This document shows, piece by piece, positions 38,971 to 48,384 of a stretch of DNA of 64,000 nucleotides; position 1 is the stretch's first letter; each line of letters begins with the position of its first letter. The notes beneath the pieces were generated by a model. That model was not told the DNA's origin, made no database searches, and worked only from the letters and a program-made list of their open reading frames with translations. This DNA comes from Reyranella sp. (lineage in GTDB: Bacteria > Pseudomonadota > Alphaproteobacteria > Reyranellales > Reyranellaceae): positions 107,582-171,581 of the forward strand of contig NZ_JAFKJN010000019.1 of assembly GCF_017305915.1 (NCBI RefSeq). Reading direction: 5' to 3'. A program made the position numbers and the translations under genes.

Positions 38971-39306
38971 TCAGGCGGCGCCCGAGACCTTCTTCGACAT
39001 CTTGTCGACGCGCGAGGTGATCAGCTCCTCGAAGGCGGTCGCGAGCGAATCGGCGCTGTCGGCCGCCGAGGCGCGCGCCGTCTCGGCCTGCTTGGCGAGG
39101 CCGCGCGCTTCGCGGCCCTCGTCGGCCAGCAGCAACGCCGCGAACAACAGCAGCTTGACCTCGGCGGTGCCGGGCGGAAGCTGCATGCGCAGCTCGTTCA
39201 CCTTCGAATCGACGTAACAGGCGAGTTCCTGGACCCGCGGTTCCTCGCCTTCGCCACAGGCGAGCTCATAGGTTCGGCTGGCGATGTTGATCGACACCTG
39301 CGGCAT
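38971..39306 (-). CDS. zapA: cell division protein ZapA
   Basis: 111 residues. MPQVSINIASRTYELACGEGEE is the typical N-terminus; a coiled coil follows (VQELACYVDSKVNELR, then KLLLFAALLLADEG). ZapA bundles FtsZ filaments at midcell. It lies upstream of 6S RNA and after a small coiled-coil gene that is its usual alphaproteobacterial neighbour. Confidence 0.94.
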   Translation of the reverse strand: MPQVSINIASRTYELACGEGEEPRVQELACYVDSKVNELRMQLPPGTAEVKLLLFAALLLADEGREARGLAKQAETARASAADSADSLATAFEELITSRVDKMSKKVSGAA

Positions 39307-39367
39307 GGCCGCTACTCCTTTTGCTTATTGCGCCAGATTTTTCCGGCGTTCGAGGGGGACTTGAAGA

Positions 39368-39580
39368 CTACTGCTGATCTGCGGCGAGAAGCGAGCGGAT
39401 ATATTCCATTGCCCGCTCCAGCCGTCCTTCGACGTCGGTCGCGACCTTCTTCAGCTCCTCGTGCTGCTGTTCCAGCCGCGCGAGTCGCGCGGCCAACTCC
39501 TCGCCGCGCGCCCGCTCGATGCGCAAACGCTCCTCGATGATCGACTCGAGCCGGCTGAGCGCGGTGTCCACGCGCCGCAT
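39368..39580 (-). CDS. DUF4164-like small coiled-coil protein
   Basis: 70 residues, almost entirely heptad-repeat: MRRVDTALSRLESIIEERL, then ARLARLEQQHEELKKVATDVE. Start taken at 39580 (GGTGGG shortly upstream); an ATG at 39607 would add nine residues. Proteins of this DUF4164 type sit next to zapA in many alphaproteobacteria and may have a ZapB-like or division role, which is inference from context. Confidence 0.8.
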   Translation of the reverse strand: MRRVDTALSRLESIIEERLRIERARGEELAARLARLEQQHEELKKVATDVEGRLERAMEYIRSLLAADQQ

Positions 39581-39752
39581 ATGCCCACCCGCCTGCGTTT
39601 GCTCCATCGGCAAAAGATAAGTGCAGCGTACGGAAGCGGTCAACATTTGGCGCCTGTGGAGCGTTCGAGCCCACGACATCTTGGCATTGACGCGTCCTAG
39701 CCTCGCCGCCATGTTCCGGCCACCCTGAAACCCACGGCACCCCGCACACAAA

Positions 39753-41741
39753 ATGACCGAACCATCCGTTGCTCCCCGCGACCTGGCGAACGCCATCAGG
39801 GCTCTCTCCATGGACGCCGTGCAGCAGGCGGACTCGGGCCATCCCGGCATGCCGATGGGCATGGCCGACGCCGCGACGGTGCTGTTCTCGAAGTTCCTGA
39901 AGTTCGATCCGACCGATCCGCACTGGCCCGACCGCGACCGCTTCGTCCTGTCGGCCGGCCACGGCTCGATGCTTCTTTATTCGCTGCTCTATCTCACCGG
40001 CTACGCCGACATGACGCTGGAGGAGATCAAGCATTTCCGCCAGCTCGGCAGCAGGACCGCCGGCCATCCCGAGTACGGCCATGCCAGCGGCATCGAGACC
40101 ACGACCGGCCCGCTCGGCCAGGGCATCGCCGATTCGGTGGGCTTCGCGATGGCCGAGCGGCATCTCCGCACCCGCTTCGGCGCCGACGTCGTCGACCACT
40201 TCACCTATTGCGTCGTCGGCGACGGCTGCCTGATGGAAGGCATCGGCCAGGAAGCGGTGACGCTGGCCGGCCATCTCGGCCTCGGCCGGCTGATCGTGCT
40301 GTTCGACAACAACGGCATCTCGATCGACGGCCCGACCTCGCTCTCCACTTCCGAGGATCACAAAAAGCGCTTCCTGGCGGCCGGCTGGCATGTGCAAGAG
40401 GTCGACGGCCTCGACCAGGACGCCGTCACCCGCGCCATCCGCAAGGCGCGCAACGTCACCGACAAGCCGTCGATGATCGCCTGCAAGACCATCATCGGCT
40501 ACGGCGCGCCGACCAAGGCGGGCACCGCGGCGACGCACGGCTCGCCGCTCGGCAAGGACGAGGTCGCGGGCGCCCGCCAGAAGCTCGGCTGGACCGCGCC
40601 GCCGTTCGAGATTCCCGAGCCCATATTTACCGCCTGGCGCAAAATAGGCGCCAAGGGCAAGTCGCAGCGCCGCAAGTGGATCAAGCGCCACGCCGCGATG
40701 GCCGAATCAGATCGTGCCGAGTTCGATAGAGGCCAGAAGGGCGACCTCCCGCCCGCCGTCGACGAGGCGATCCGCGCCTTCAAGCAGAAGACGGCGAGCG
40801 AGAAGCCCTCGTGGGCGACCCGCAAGTCCAGCCAGGAGGTGCTCGAGGTCATCAACCCCGTGTTGCCCGAAACGATGGGTGGGTCGGCCGATCTGACCGG
40901 CTCGAACAACACCAAGACCGCGACGCTCAAGAACCAGAGCGCGGCCGACCCGGCCGGTCGCTACGTCCATTACGGCATCCGCGAGCATGCGATGTCGGCG
41001 GCGATGAACGGCCTCGCGCTGCATGGCGGTGTCATCCCCTACGGCGGCACCTTCCTGGTCTTCACCGACTACGCCCGCGGCGCGATCCGCCTGTCGGCGC
41101 TGATGGGCGTGCGGGTGATCTATGTGATGACCCACGATTCGATCGGCCTCGGCGAGGACGGCCCGACCCATCAGCCGGTCGAGCACCTCGCGGCGCTGCG
41201 CGCCATCCCCAACATGCACGTGCTGCGCCCGGCCGACGCCATCGAGACCGCCGAGTGCTGGCAGATCGCGCTCGAGACGCGCAAGGGCCCGACGATCCTC
41301 GCCCTCACCCGCCAGAACCTGCCGACCGTCCGCCATGCCGGCGACAGCAACCTCAGCGCCCGCGGCGCCTACATCCTGGCCGGCGAGGCGGCCAACCCGA
41401 TGCGCCTGATCGCCTCGGGCTCGGAGGTGCAGTTGGCGCTGGGCGCGCGCGACCTCCTGGCGAAAGAAGGCTTGCAGGCCGCAGTGGTGTCGATGCCGTC
41501 GTGGGAGCTGTTCGCCGCGCAGAGCGACGCTTATCGCAACGAGGTCATGGGCGGCGACGGTACCGTTCGTGTAGCCTGCGAGGCGGCCGGCGGCTTCGGC
41601 TGGGAGCGCTGGCTGGGCGCCAAGGGCGCGTTCGTGGGGATGACGGGTTTCGGCGCGTCGGGCAAGGCCGCGGACCTCTACAAGCATTTCGGCATCACGG
41701 CCGAGGCGATCGCCGCAGCGGCCAAACGGCTGACGGCGTAG
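39753..41741 (+). CDS. tkt: transketolase
   Basis: Thiamine-diphosphate enzyme that moves two-carbon units in the pentose phosphate pathway. 662 residues: DSGHPGMPMGMADAA near 28, the ThDP motif GDGCLMEGIGQEAVTLAGHLG about 154-174 with FDNNGISIDG, and the pyrimidine domain YVHYGIREHAMSAAMNGLALHGG near 406, where the catalytic Glu lies. Divergent from the zapA group; gap follows after 26 bp. Confidence 0.97.
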   Translation: MTEPSVAPRDLANAIRALSMDAVQQADSGHPGMPMGMADAATVLFSKFLKFDPTDPHWPDRDRFVLSAGHGSMLLYSLLYLTGYADMTLEEIKHFRQLGSRTAGHPEYGHASGIETTTGPLGQGIADSVGFAMAERHLRTRFGADVVDHFTYCVVGDGCLMEGIGQEAVTLAGHLGLGRLIVLFDNNGISIDGPTSLSTSEDHKKRFLAAGWHVQEVDGLDQDAVTRAIRKARNVTDKPSMIACKTIIGYGAPTKAGTAATHGSPLGKDEVAGARQKLGWTAPPFEIPEPIFTAWRKIGAKGKSQRRKWIKRHAAMAESDRAEFDRGQKGDLPPAVDEAIRAFKQKTASEKPSWATRKSSQEVLEVINPVLPETMGGSADLTGSNNTKTATLKNQSAADPAGRYVHYGIREHAMSAAMNGLALHGGVIPYGGTFLVFTDYARGAIRLSALMGVRVIYVMTHDSIGLGEDGPTHQPVEHLAALRAIPNMHVLRPADAIETAECWQIALETRKGPTILALTRQNLPTVRHAGDSNLSARGAYILAGEAANPMRLIASGSEVQLALGARDLLAKEGLQAAVVSMPSWELFAAQSDAYRNEVMGGDGTVRVACEAAGGFGWERWLGAKGAFVGMTGFGASGKAADLYKHFGITAEAIAAAAKRLTA

Positions 41742-41767
41742 CGGCTGAGCCAGTAACGGAGGAGAAC

Positions 41768-42775
<1,008 letters not shown>

Positions 42776-42815
42776 TCTTCGAGTTCCTCCCCATTTGAAT
42801 GGGAAGGAATTTCAG

Positions 42816-42840
42816 AGGGCGAGCCCGCGTGGCTCGCCCT
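42816..42840 (+). terminator. terminator after gap
   Basis: AGGGCGAGCC (42816-42825) pairs with GGCTCGCCCT (42831-42840), followed by TTGCATTTTGG. Just upstream (42788-42809) is a half-palindrome related to the REPIN-like ends at 16.3 kb. Confidence 0.8.
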
Positions 42841-42865
42841 TTGCATTTTGGCGTATGCTGCCGCC

Positions 42866-43336
42866 ATGGAACTCGTCCCACAGCCGCTGACCAAAGACGC
42901 CTTCGCGCCGTTCGGCGACGTCATCGACGTGCCGCAGGAAGCCGGCCGCACCTACTACGAGGACGCGCTCGGCAACCTGCGGCCGCAGGCCCGGCCCAGC
43001 CTGTCGATGAGCTTCCGCGTGCCGACACCCGACCGGCCGCTGAAGTCGGAGCTGATGGAGCGGCACGAATTCTCGTCGCAGACCTTCGTGCCGGTCGACG
43101 TCGCGCGCTGGCTGATCGTGGTGGCGCCGCACGCCGCCACGGGCGGGCCGGACATGGCCGAGGCGCGCGCCTTCATCGCCAACGGCAAGCAGGGCGTCAC
43201 CTACAGGCCCAACACCTGGCATCACGGCCTGACCACGCTCGACCGGCCGGGCCGCTTCGCCGTGTTCATGTGGCGCGCCGGCACCCAGGACGAGGAGTTC
43301 GTGCCCGTGCCGGCCTTCACCATCAAGATTCCCTGA
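42866..43336 (+). CDS. allA: ureidoglycolate lyase
   Basis: Releases urea and glyoxylate from ureidoglycolate. 156 residues starting MELVPQPLTKDAFAPFGDVID, with cupin-like strands and the family segment VTYRPNTWHHGLTTLDRPGRFAVFMW near the C-terminus. The frame reads slightly upstream to 42848, but MELVP is the natural start. The allantoinase PuuE gene lies downstream on the same strand, consistent with purine/ureide catabolism. Confidence 0.92.
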   Translation: MELVPQPLTKDAFAPFGDVIDVPQEAGRTYYEDALGNLRPQARPSLSMSFRVPTPDRPLKSELMERHEFSSQTFVPVDVARWLIVVAPHAATGGPDMAEARAFIANGKQGVTYRPNTWHHGLTTLDRPGRFAVFMWRAGTQDEEFVPVPAFTIKIP

Positions 43337-43352
43337 GCCTGGCCGGAATAGC

Positions 43353-43439
43353 CGTCGTCCCGACCGGAGCGAAGCGAAGTGGAGGGATCTCCTCTTGACC
43401 CGCGGAAGAACAGGCCCCTCGGCTTCGCTCGGGGCGACG
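43353..43439. repeat. GTCGTCC-type imperfect inverted repeat
   Basis: CGTCGTCCCGA at 43353 and TCGGGGCGACG ending at 43439 are near-complementary arms; the inner sequence contains GGAGCGAAGCGAAG and GGCTTCGCTC. It resembles the 15361-15450 element and fills the gap before the next gene, suggesting a dispersed repeat. Confidence 0.6.
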
Positions 43440-43453
43440 GATATCGTGTGGCC

Positions 43454-43783
43454 ATGCCTCCCCCCATCCTGGTGCGCGACTGGCGAACGACCGAGGCGGC
43501 GTTGCGCGCCGCCCGCGCCGACGGATCGTCGCCGACGCTGGTCACGCCCGAGGACGCCGCCGCCTTCTACGGCGCGGGCTATCTCGCGGCGCTGCAAGAG
43601 CGTGCCCGCCAGGAATTTCCCGACGTCGCCTTCACCCTGGTCGTCGATTGCGGCGACGCGGCGGGCTATGCGCTGGCCTGCCTGCGCGCCGGGGTGAAGA
43701 CGATCTCGATGGAGCCAATGAATGGCAAGATCGCCGAAATCGCCCGCCAGATGGGCGCCGAGCTGGTAAGGAGACCGACATGA
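43454..43783 (+). CDS. hypothetical protein of the ureide cluster
   Basis: 109 residues from MPPPILVRDWRTTEAALRAA. A helix-strand pattern (VTPEDAAAFYGAGYLAALQE, FTLVVDCGDAAGYALACLRAG, ISMEPMNGKIAEIARQMGAE) suggests a small alpha/beta protein, but I recognise no family. Its stop overlaps the puuE start by 4 bp (ATGA), and TAAGGAGA inside its end serves as the puuE ribosome site, so the two are translationally coupled. A role with allantoin or ureidoglycolate use is inferred from context only. Confidence 0.75.
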   Translation: MPPPILVRDWRTTEAALRAARADGSSPTLVTPEDAAAFYGAGYLAALQERARQEFPDVAFTLVVDCGDAAGYALACLRAGVKTISMEPMNGKIAEIARQMGAELVRRPT

Positions 43784-44712
43784 GTTCGCAGCATTGGCAA
43801 CCCAACCGCGACTTCGTGGGCTACGGCGAGCGCACGCCCGATCCCAGGTGGCCCGACGGCGCGCGGGTCGCGGTGAACTTCGTGATGAACTACGAGGAGG
43901 GCTCCGAGCCCTCGATGCAGGACGGCGAGGGCTACACCGAGACCGGTCTCACCGAATCGACCAGCTCGGCGGTCGGCCTGAACGGCCGCGACCTCGCCGG
44001 CGAGAGCATGTTCGAGTACGGCAGCCGCGTCGGCTTCTGGCGCCTGATGCGCGCCTTCCAGGAGCGCGGCCTGCCGATGACGGTGTTCGGCTGCGCGCTG
44101 GCGCTCGAGCGCAACAGGCCGGCCGCCGAGGCGATCCGCAACTCCGGCTTCGACGTCTGCAGCCACGGCTGGCGCTGGGTGAAGCATTTCACGCTGAGCG
44201 AGGCCGAGGAGCGCGACCACATCGCCCGGGCGGTGACGTCGTTCCAGCAGACCGTCGGCCAGTCGCCGGCCGGCTGGTATTGCCGCTATGGACCGGGCGT
44301 CAACACCCGCCGCCTGCTGGTCGAGCACGGCGGCTTCACCTACGACAGCGACTACTACGGCGACGAGCTGCCGTTCTGGCAGACCGTCGCCGGCAAGCCG
44401 CACCTCGTGATCCCCTACTCGCTGACCAACAACGACGGCAAATACGCCGTCACCATGAGCCACGCCGACCAGTGGTTCAGCCTGGTCAAGGACGCCTTCG
44501 ACGTCCTCTACAAGGAGGGCGCGACGAGCCCGAAGATGATGTCGGTCGGCATGCACATGCGCCTGATCGGCCATCCCGGCCGCACCGCCGGCCTGTGGCG
44601 CCTGCTCGACTACCTGCAGCAGCAGCCGGGCGTGTGGATCACCCGACGGGTCGACATCGCGAACCATTGGGTGAAGACGCACCCGTATCCGGGCAAGGGG
44701 TTGAACGAATAA
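43780..44712 (+). CDS. puuE: PuuE-type allantoinase (polysaccharide-deacetylase fold)
   Basis: 310 residues starting MSSQHWQPNRDFVGYGER. The NodB-like fold shows VAVNFVMNYEEGSEPS, DVCSHGWRWVKHF, YGPGVNTRRLLVEHGGFTYDSDYYGDELPF and SVGMHMRLIGHPGRTAGLWRLLDY. This pattern is that of the metal-independent allantoinases that hydrolyse allantoin to allantoate. With allA upstream it indicates a ureide-degrading branch; allantoate hydrolase is not in the window. Confidence 0.9.
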   Translation: MSSQHWQPNRDFVGYGERTPDPRWPDGARVAVNFVMNYEEGSEPSMQDGEGYTETGLTESTSSAVGLNGRDLAGESMFEYGSRVGFWRLMRAFQERGLPMTVFGCALALERNRPAAEAIRNSGFDVCSHGWRWVKHFTLSEAEERDHIARAVTSFQQTVGQSPAGWYCRYGPGVNTRRLLVEHGGFTYDSDYYGDELPFWQTVAGKPHLVIPYSLTNNDGKYAVTMSHADQWFSLVKDAFDVLYKEGATSPKMMSVGMHMRLIGHPGRTAGLWRLLDYLQQQPGVWITRRVDIANHWVKTHPYPGKGLNE

Positions 44713-44732
44713 GGCGCTCCGTCGGAGCGCCT
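44712..44732 (+). terminator. hairpin at the end of puuE
   Basis: AGGCGCTCC (44712-44720) pairs with GGAGCGCCT (44724-44732), starting at the last base of the puuE stop codon. No T-run follows. Confidence 0.55.
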
Positions 44733-44847
44733 GGCGGCGTGTAGCGCTGCAGGGAGCTATGCGTTTTGCCGATGCAGTCGGCAAAAGCGCTGAGCGACCG
44801 AAGCGCGGGCGCCGCACGGTGCAGAAAAGACCTCGGTGCCCGCGCCC

Positions 44848-45222
44848 CTAAGCGCGTGCCGCCTCTGCTTTCTTGCGAGCGTGCGGTTTGCGTGCCGTCG
44901 TCCTCTTCGTCGCGCCAGGTCGACGGGTGGATTTGCGTGGCTGGACCGCGGGCGTTGCCGTCAGGCGAATGCCCAGAGAAGCAAGCACGCGCACGACGGT
45001 ACCGAACTCCGGGTTGCCCTTTCCGCTCAGAGTTCTGTAAAGGCTGGTCCGACTGAGATTCGCCTCGCGCGCGACTTCAGCCAGACCGCGCGCGCGAGCG
45101 ACGATGCCAAGCGCATCCCGTATCTCTTCCGGGTCACCGGTCTCGAACGCTGCGCTGAGATAGGCGGCGCGACGCGCTGGCGTGTCGAGCAGTTCGGATG
45201 CATCAAAACGTGTGGTTTCCAT
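44848..45222 (-). CDS. HigA-like antitoxin (HTH) of a disrupted TA pair
   Basis: 124 residues from METTRFDASELLDTPARRAAY. The N-terminal block ETGDPEEIRDALGIVARARGLAEVAREANLSRTSLYRTLSG is a lambda-repressor-like HTH typical of addiction-module antidotes that follow RelE/HigB toxins. The last 35 residues are unusually Lys/Arg/Ala-rich (KSTRRPGATKRTTARKPHAR), beyond the normal antidote length. In this sequence it is also in frame with the preceding toxin, giving a 224-residue fused frame. It should neutralise the toxin and repress its own promoter. Confidence 0.83.
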   Translation of the reverse strand: METTRFDASELLDTPARRAAYLSAAFETGDPEEIRDALGIVARARGLAEVAREANLSRTSLYRTLSGKGNPEFGTVVRVLASLGIRLTATPAVQPRKSTRRPGATKRTTARKPHARKKAEAARA

Positions 45223-45233
45223 CGTATGCGTTC

Positions 45234-45522
45234 CTATTTTCCGGCCAGATCCCGCGCTCGCTTGATGTCCCTGGTCCTGGGTGTCCTTGTCGCCTCCGCA
45301 CAGCAGGATCACGACAGCCGAGCCTTCATGAACGAAATAGACCCGATAGCCCGGTCCGTAATCTATTCGCAGCTCGTGCAAACCACCGCCGACCGACTTG
45401 ACGTCGCCGCGGTTGCCTCGTTCCAGCCGGCGAATGCGCTGCACGATCCTGGCATGGGCATTCGCGTCCCGCAGACGATTGAGCCACTTGCCGAACTCCG
45501 CCGAGTAGCGAACCTCGATCAT
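45234..45522 (-). pseudogene. RelE/HigB-like toxin with apparent 1-nt insertion near the 3' end
   Basis: MIEVRYSAEFGKWLNRLRD starts the toxin; GGGLHELRIDYGPGYRVYFVHEG and LLCGGDKDTQD are the typical phage-derived Gp49/HigB-like segments (ribosome-dependent mRNA interferase). After TQDQ the reading frame leaves the family pattern. Removing one base near 45270 restores DIKRARDLAGK and a TAG at 45234, the normal toxin end, 11 bp before the antitoxin ATG. As sequenced, the toxin reads through into the antitoxin. Either a real frameshift and fusion or a sequencing indel. Confidence 0.75.
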
Positions 45523-45671
45523 GTCGAGCTTATGTAGTCCATAGGCGACAGATGCGCAAGGGAAAAATGTCTTCTATGGGAGACGAACCCCGGGAACCCC
45601 GCACTGCTTCACCCAGGTCGCGCCTCCTGGAAGGCGCGCGGCGGGTGCGGCCTCTCTCCCGAATGGGAAGT

Positions 45672-46042
45672 CAATCGCCCGCCAGTACGAACGCATCCGC
45701 ATCGTCCGGCGAATACCCCAGCCGCGCCTTCACCTGGTCCTTCGGCTCCAGCAGCAGCCGGTCGCCGCGAAAGCTGTAGGTCGTCCGGCTGGGCGCCGCG
45801 ATCAGCTCCTGGCTGGCCGGGCCGGCGGCAGGGCGCCGCCGCGGCGGATCCAGTCGGCCGCCTCGAAATACATCTCCGTCCGCTTGTTGTCGTAGCGCGG
45901 GTCGGCGGAGCGGCCGGAGAAAACGATGCCGATCGGATCGCGGCCGAGCCGTCGCAGGTTGTCGATCCAGCTCGAGCCGAAGCCGCCGGTGTCATCGATG
46001 AAGCCAGGCGTCGGCCTGCAATCCTCCCACTTGCCTAGTCGT
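45672..46042 (-). pseudogene. decayed C-terminal fragment of terminase large subunit
   Basis: About 370 bp that repeat, with scattered mismatches, the part of the intact terminase at roughly 46940-47310 (its residues about 329-443). Shared pieces are FIDDTGGFGSSWIDNLRRLGR, PRYDNKRTEMYF and YSPDDADAF. Frameshifts are visible: an extra base near 46015 and a missing base near 45825. Homology stops at 46042 in the lower-GC segment that holds the cargo gene, so the cargo gene lies between the partial and the full copy. Confidence 0.85.
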
Positions 46043-46111
46043 TGTTGCCAATGCCCTTCCACCGTAGCTGTACTTCCTGCTACAATTTCACCAATAGATT
46101 GCGGAGGAAGC

Positions 46112-46765
46112 ATGAACAGCAAACTGCTCGGCGTGGCGTTGATGCTATGGCTAGGTGCTGGAGTGGATGGTCAAGCGTCTGCACAGTCGAATGAAAAGGC
46201 AAAGGTGGTGGATGAGATTGACATCCACGTTACCATTGCAAGCTCGCCGCCCCAGGGACACTTCGCAATGAACGTGTTCGATACAGACGAACATGACAAA
46301 GGGCGTCGATCGTACTGGGAAGCTCTAAAGGATGTTCTGATGAAGGGGCCAAAGCCGCACGAAATGGCTAGAACACAGGAGGAGTATCTGAAAGTCAGGC
46401 GTGAATGGCTTGGTGACGAGGTGGACATCGCAGTTGGGCAGTTTGAGTCGATCCGAACAAAGCTCCTCCGATCCGGCATGCCGAAACACGCCGCGGACAG
46501 CGTGATTTCCGGAATGAGGAAGAACCTCGCCAAAGTGCGAGCGAAATCGTTCGTTAGCTTTTCAGTGAGCGCGTCGATAGAGGCTCTGTTCTCCTCCTCC
46601 AATTTCGCGACCCCATATTCCGACGACGAACTGTCGCGCTTGGCCAAGCGTGGCTACGCGGAGGCTAGGGCATCGGCGAAGGAAGACTTAGACCGCATGG
46701 ACAAGGAGCACTTGCCCACTCCCAATACCGTTATTTTCGAGCCTTACGGAGAAAGTGGCCGATGA
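46112..46765 (+). CDS. exported protein of unknown function (cargo gene)
   Basis: 217 residues from MNSKLLGVALMLWLG with GGAGGAAGC just upstream and a near-consensus TACAAT -10 box about 40 bp before the ATG. The signal peptide ends near VDGQASAQ. The mature part is charged and helical (KDVLMKGPKPHEMARTQEEY, VSGMRK-like repeats of Lys/Arg/Glu), with SVSASIEALFSSSNFATPYSDDEL later. It is plainly lower in GC than its surroundings and on the opposite strand from the flanking terminase sequences, so it looks recently acquired. No family recognised. Confidence 0.72.
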   Translation: MNSKLLGVALMLWLGAGVDGQASAQSNEKAKVVDEIDIHVTIASSPPQGHFAMNVFDTDEHDKGRRSYWEALKDVLMKGPKPHEMARTQEEYLKVRREWLGDEVDIAVGQFESIRTKLLRSGMPKHAADSVISGMRKNLAKVRAKSFVSFSVSASIEALFSSSNFATPYSDDELSRLAKRGYAEARASAKEDLDRMDKEHLPTPNTVIFEPYGESGR

Positions 46766-46820
46766 TTTCTTGCTCTAGCGACGGCACGGAGTGGACTGTC
46801 TGTAATCGCACTATGGACAG

Positions 46821-48269
46821 CTACCATCCCTCCAGCGGATCATACTCCGTGATGCACCGTCCCTGCCGCGATCGCCTGCGCAGCGCCAGCCCCTCCTCCG
46901 TCCGATCGTAGAACCGCTCCCGCATCGCCACCGGCTGCGCAAACGTCAGCGCGAACGCATCGGCATCGTCCGGCGAGTACCCCAGCCGCGCCTTCACCTG
47001 GTCCTTCGGCTCCAGCAGCAGGCGGTCGCCGCGAAAGCTGTAGGTCGTCCGACTGAGCGCCGCGATCAGCTCCAGGCTCGCCGGGCCGGGTGGCAGGGCG
47101 CCGCCGCGGCGGATCCAGTCGACCACTTGGAAGTACATCTCCGTCCGCTTGTTGTCGTAGCGCGGCTCCGAGGCGCGGCCGGAGAAGGCGATGCCGATCG
47201 GCTCGCGGCCGAGCCGCCGCAGGTTGTCGATCCAGCTCGAGCCGAAGCCGCCGGTGTCGTCGATGAAGCAGGCGTCGGCCTGCCAGTCAGCCCACTTGCG
47301 CGCCACCAGCCCGGCGCCCTGCGTGCCGTCGATGTGGCGGTGCTTCATCGGCGGGAAGGCGACCAGTCCCTGACGCGGGAAGATCACCGACGCATCGTCG
47401 CCGAACCGCGCCACGTCGACGCCGAGCACGCGCGGCGCCGTCGCGATGTCGTCGGCGCTCCAGGCGCGCTTGGTCGCCTCCGCGCATTCGTCGGGGCCGA
47501 TCAGGGTGTCGAGCGAATGCGGCGGGAAGCGGCCGAACACGTTGACCAGCACCCACGGATTGTCGCGGCCGTACTTCTCGATCTGCTGGCGCGCCCAGTC
47601 GGCCGAGACGCGGGTCGAGCGCTTCGGGTCGTCGGGATCGGCGGTGATCTCGACCAGGTGCCAAAACCGGCGCTCGCCGGTGCAGGCACGATGGAGCGGG
47701 CCTTCGAGATGGGTCGGGTTGCCGGCCTGCACGATGTGGCCCTCGACGCAGGAGGAGAGCGCCGCTTCCGCGGCCACCATCACCGCGTCGGGGATGCCGC
47801 CCGATTCGTCGAGCAGGAACAGGATGTAGTCGCTGTGCAGGCCGGCCAGCGCCTGGCCGAGGCTCGCCGGATCGGCCGCCTTGGCCCACGACCGCGCGCT
47901 CATCCACCAGGTCTCGCGCCGGCGGTTGTTGAAGATGCGGTTCTTCGTCCAGGTGAAGCCGGCGCTGAGCAGCGGCGACTTCGCCCGCCACTTCGCCATC
48001 TCGGTCCACAGATTGTCGGCCAGATTGTCGGCGCTGACGCTGGTGGCGGCGACCTTGGCGTCCTCGTTGACGGCGAGGAAGTTCCAGGCGAGCCAGGCCA
48101 GCACCGCCGTCTTGCCCGGCCCCTTGCAGGCCTTCATCGCCAGCCGCTGGTTGCGCGGGAACGCCGCCAGCACCTCATCCTGCCACGGATCGGGCGTCAC
48201 GCCGAACACCTCGCGCACGAAGCGCAGCGGGTCGCGCTTCCAGGCGCGCAGGAGGTCGGTCTCGGTCAT
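46821..48269 (-). CDS. phage terminase large subunit
   Basis: DNA-packaging motor, 482 residues. ATPase: MKACKGPGKTAVLAWLAWN with Walker A Lys53, Walker B YILFLLDESGG about 148-158. Nuclease: LGVDVARFGDDAS about 282-294 (first Asp), ACFIDDTGGFG about 333-343 and DDADAFAL about 434-441 (acidic metal ligands). All catalytic elements look intact. It is the last gene of a short minus-strand group headed by the RecA-fold ATPase at 49984. No portal or capsid gene is next to it. Its tail GRCITEYDPLEGW resembles that of the 153-residue protein two genes upstream. Confidence 0.93.
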   Translation of the reverse strand: MTETDLLRAWKRDPLRFVREVFGVTPDPWQDEVLAAFPRNQRLAMKACKGPGKTAVLAWLAWNFLAVNEDAKVAATSVSADNLADNLWTEMAKWRAKSPLLSAGFTWTKNRIFNNRRRETWWMSARSWAKAADPASLGQALAGLHSDYILFLLDESGGIPDAVMVAAEAALSSCVEGHIVQAGNPTHLEGPLHRACTGERRFWHLVEITADPDDPKRSTRVSADWARQQIEKYGRDNPWVLVNVFGRFPPHSLDTLIGPDECAEATKRAWSADDIATAPRVLGVDVARFGDDASVIFPRQGLVAFPPMKHRHIDGTQGAGLVARKWADWQADACFIDDTGGFGSSWIDNLRRLGREPIGIAFSGRASEPRYDNKRTEMYFQVVDWIRRGGALPPGPASLELIAALSRTTYSFRGDRLLLEPKDQVKARLGYSPDDADAFALTFAQPVAMRERFYDRTEEGLALRRRSRQGRCITEYDPLEGW

Positions 48270-48278
48270 GGCTTTCCT

Positions 48279-48375
48279 CCTCCCCCGTCAGACGGGGGAG
48301 GATCGAGGAGGGGGAAAGCCACGCGTACGTCGTGCGGCCCTCCCCCTCCCTGCCTCCCCCGTCTGACGGGGGAGG
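48279..48375. repeat. REPIN-like pair of palindromes
   Basis: CCTCCCCCGTC A GACGGGGGAGG (48279-48301) and CCTCCCCCGTC T GACGGGGGAGG (48353-48375) flank a 51-nt spacer that is itself partly self-complementary (GGAGGGGG...CCCCCTCC). Together they could fold into one long structure. It separates the terminase from the 48385-48846 gene. Same architecture as the 16248-16382 element. Confidence 0.8.
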
Positions 48376-48384
48376 TGGAAGAGG

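Noticed and set aside
48279..48375. CRISPR array
   Set aside because: Only two palindromic units with one spacer and no cas genes; fits a REP doublet better.
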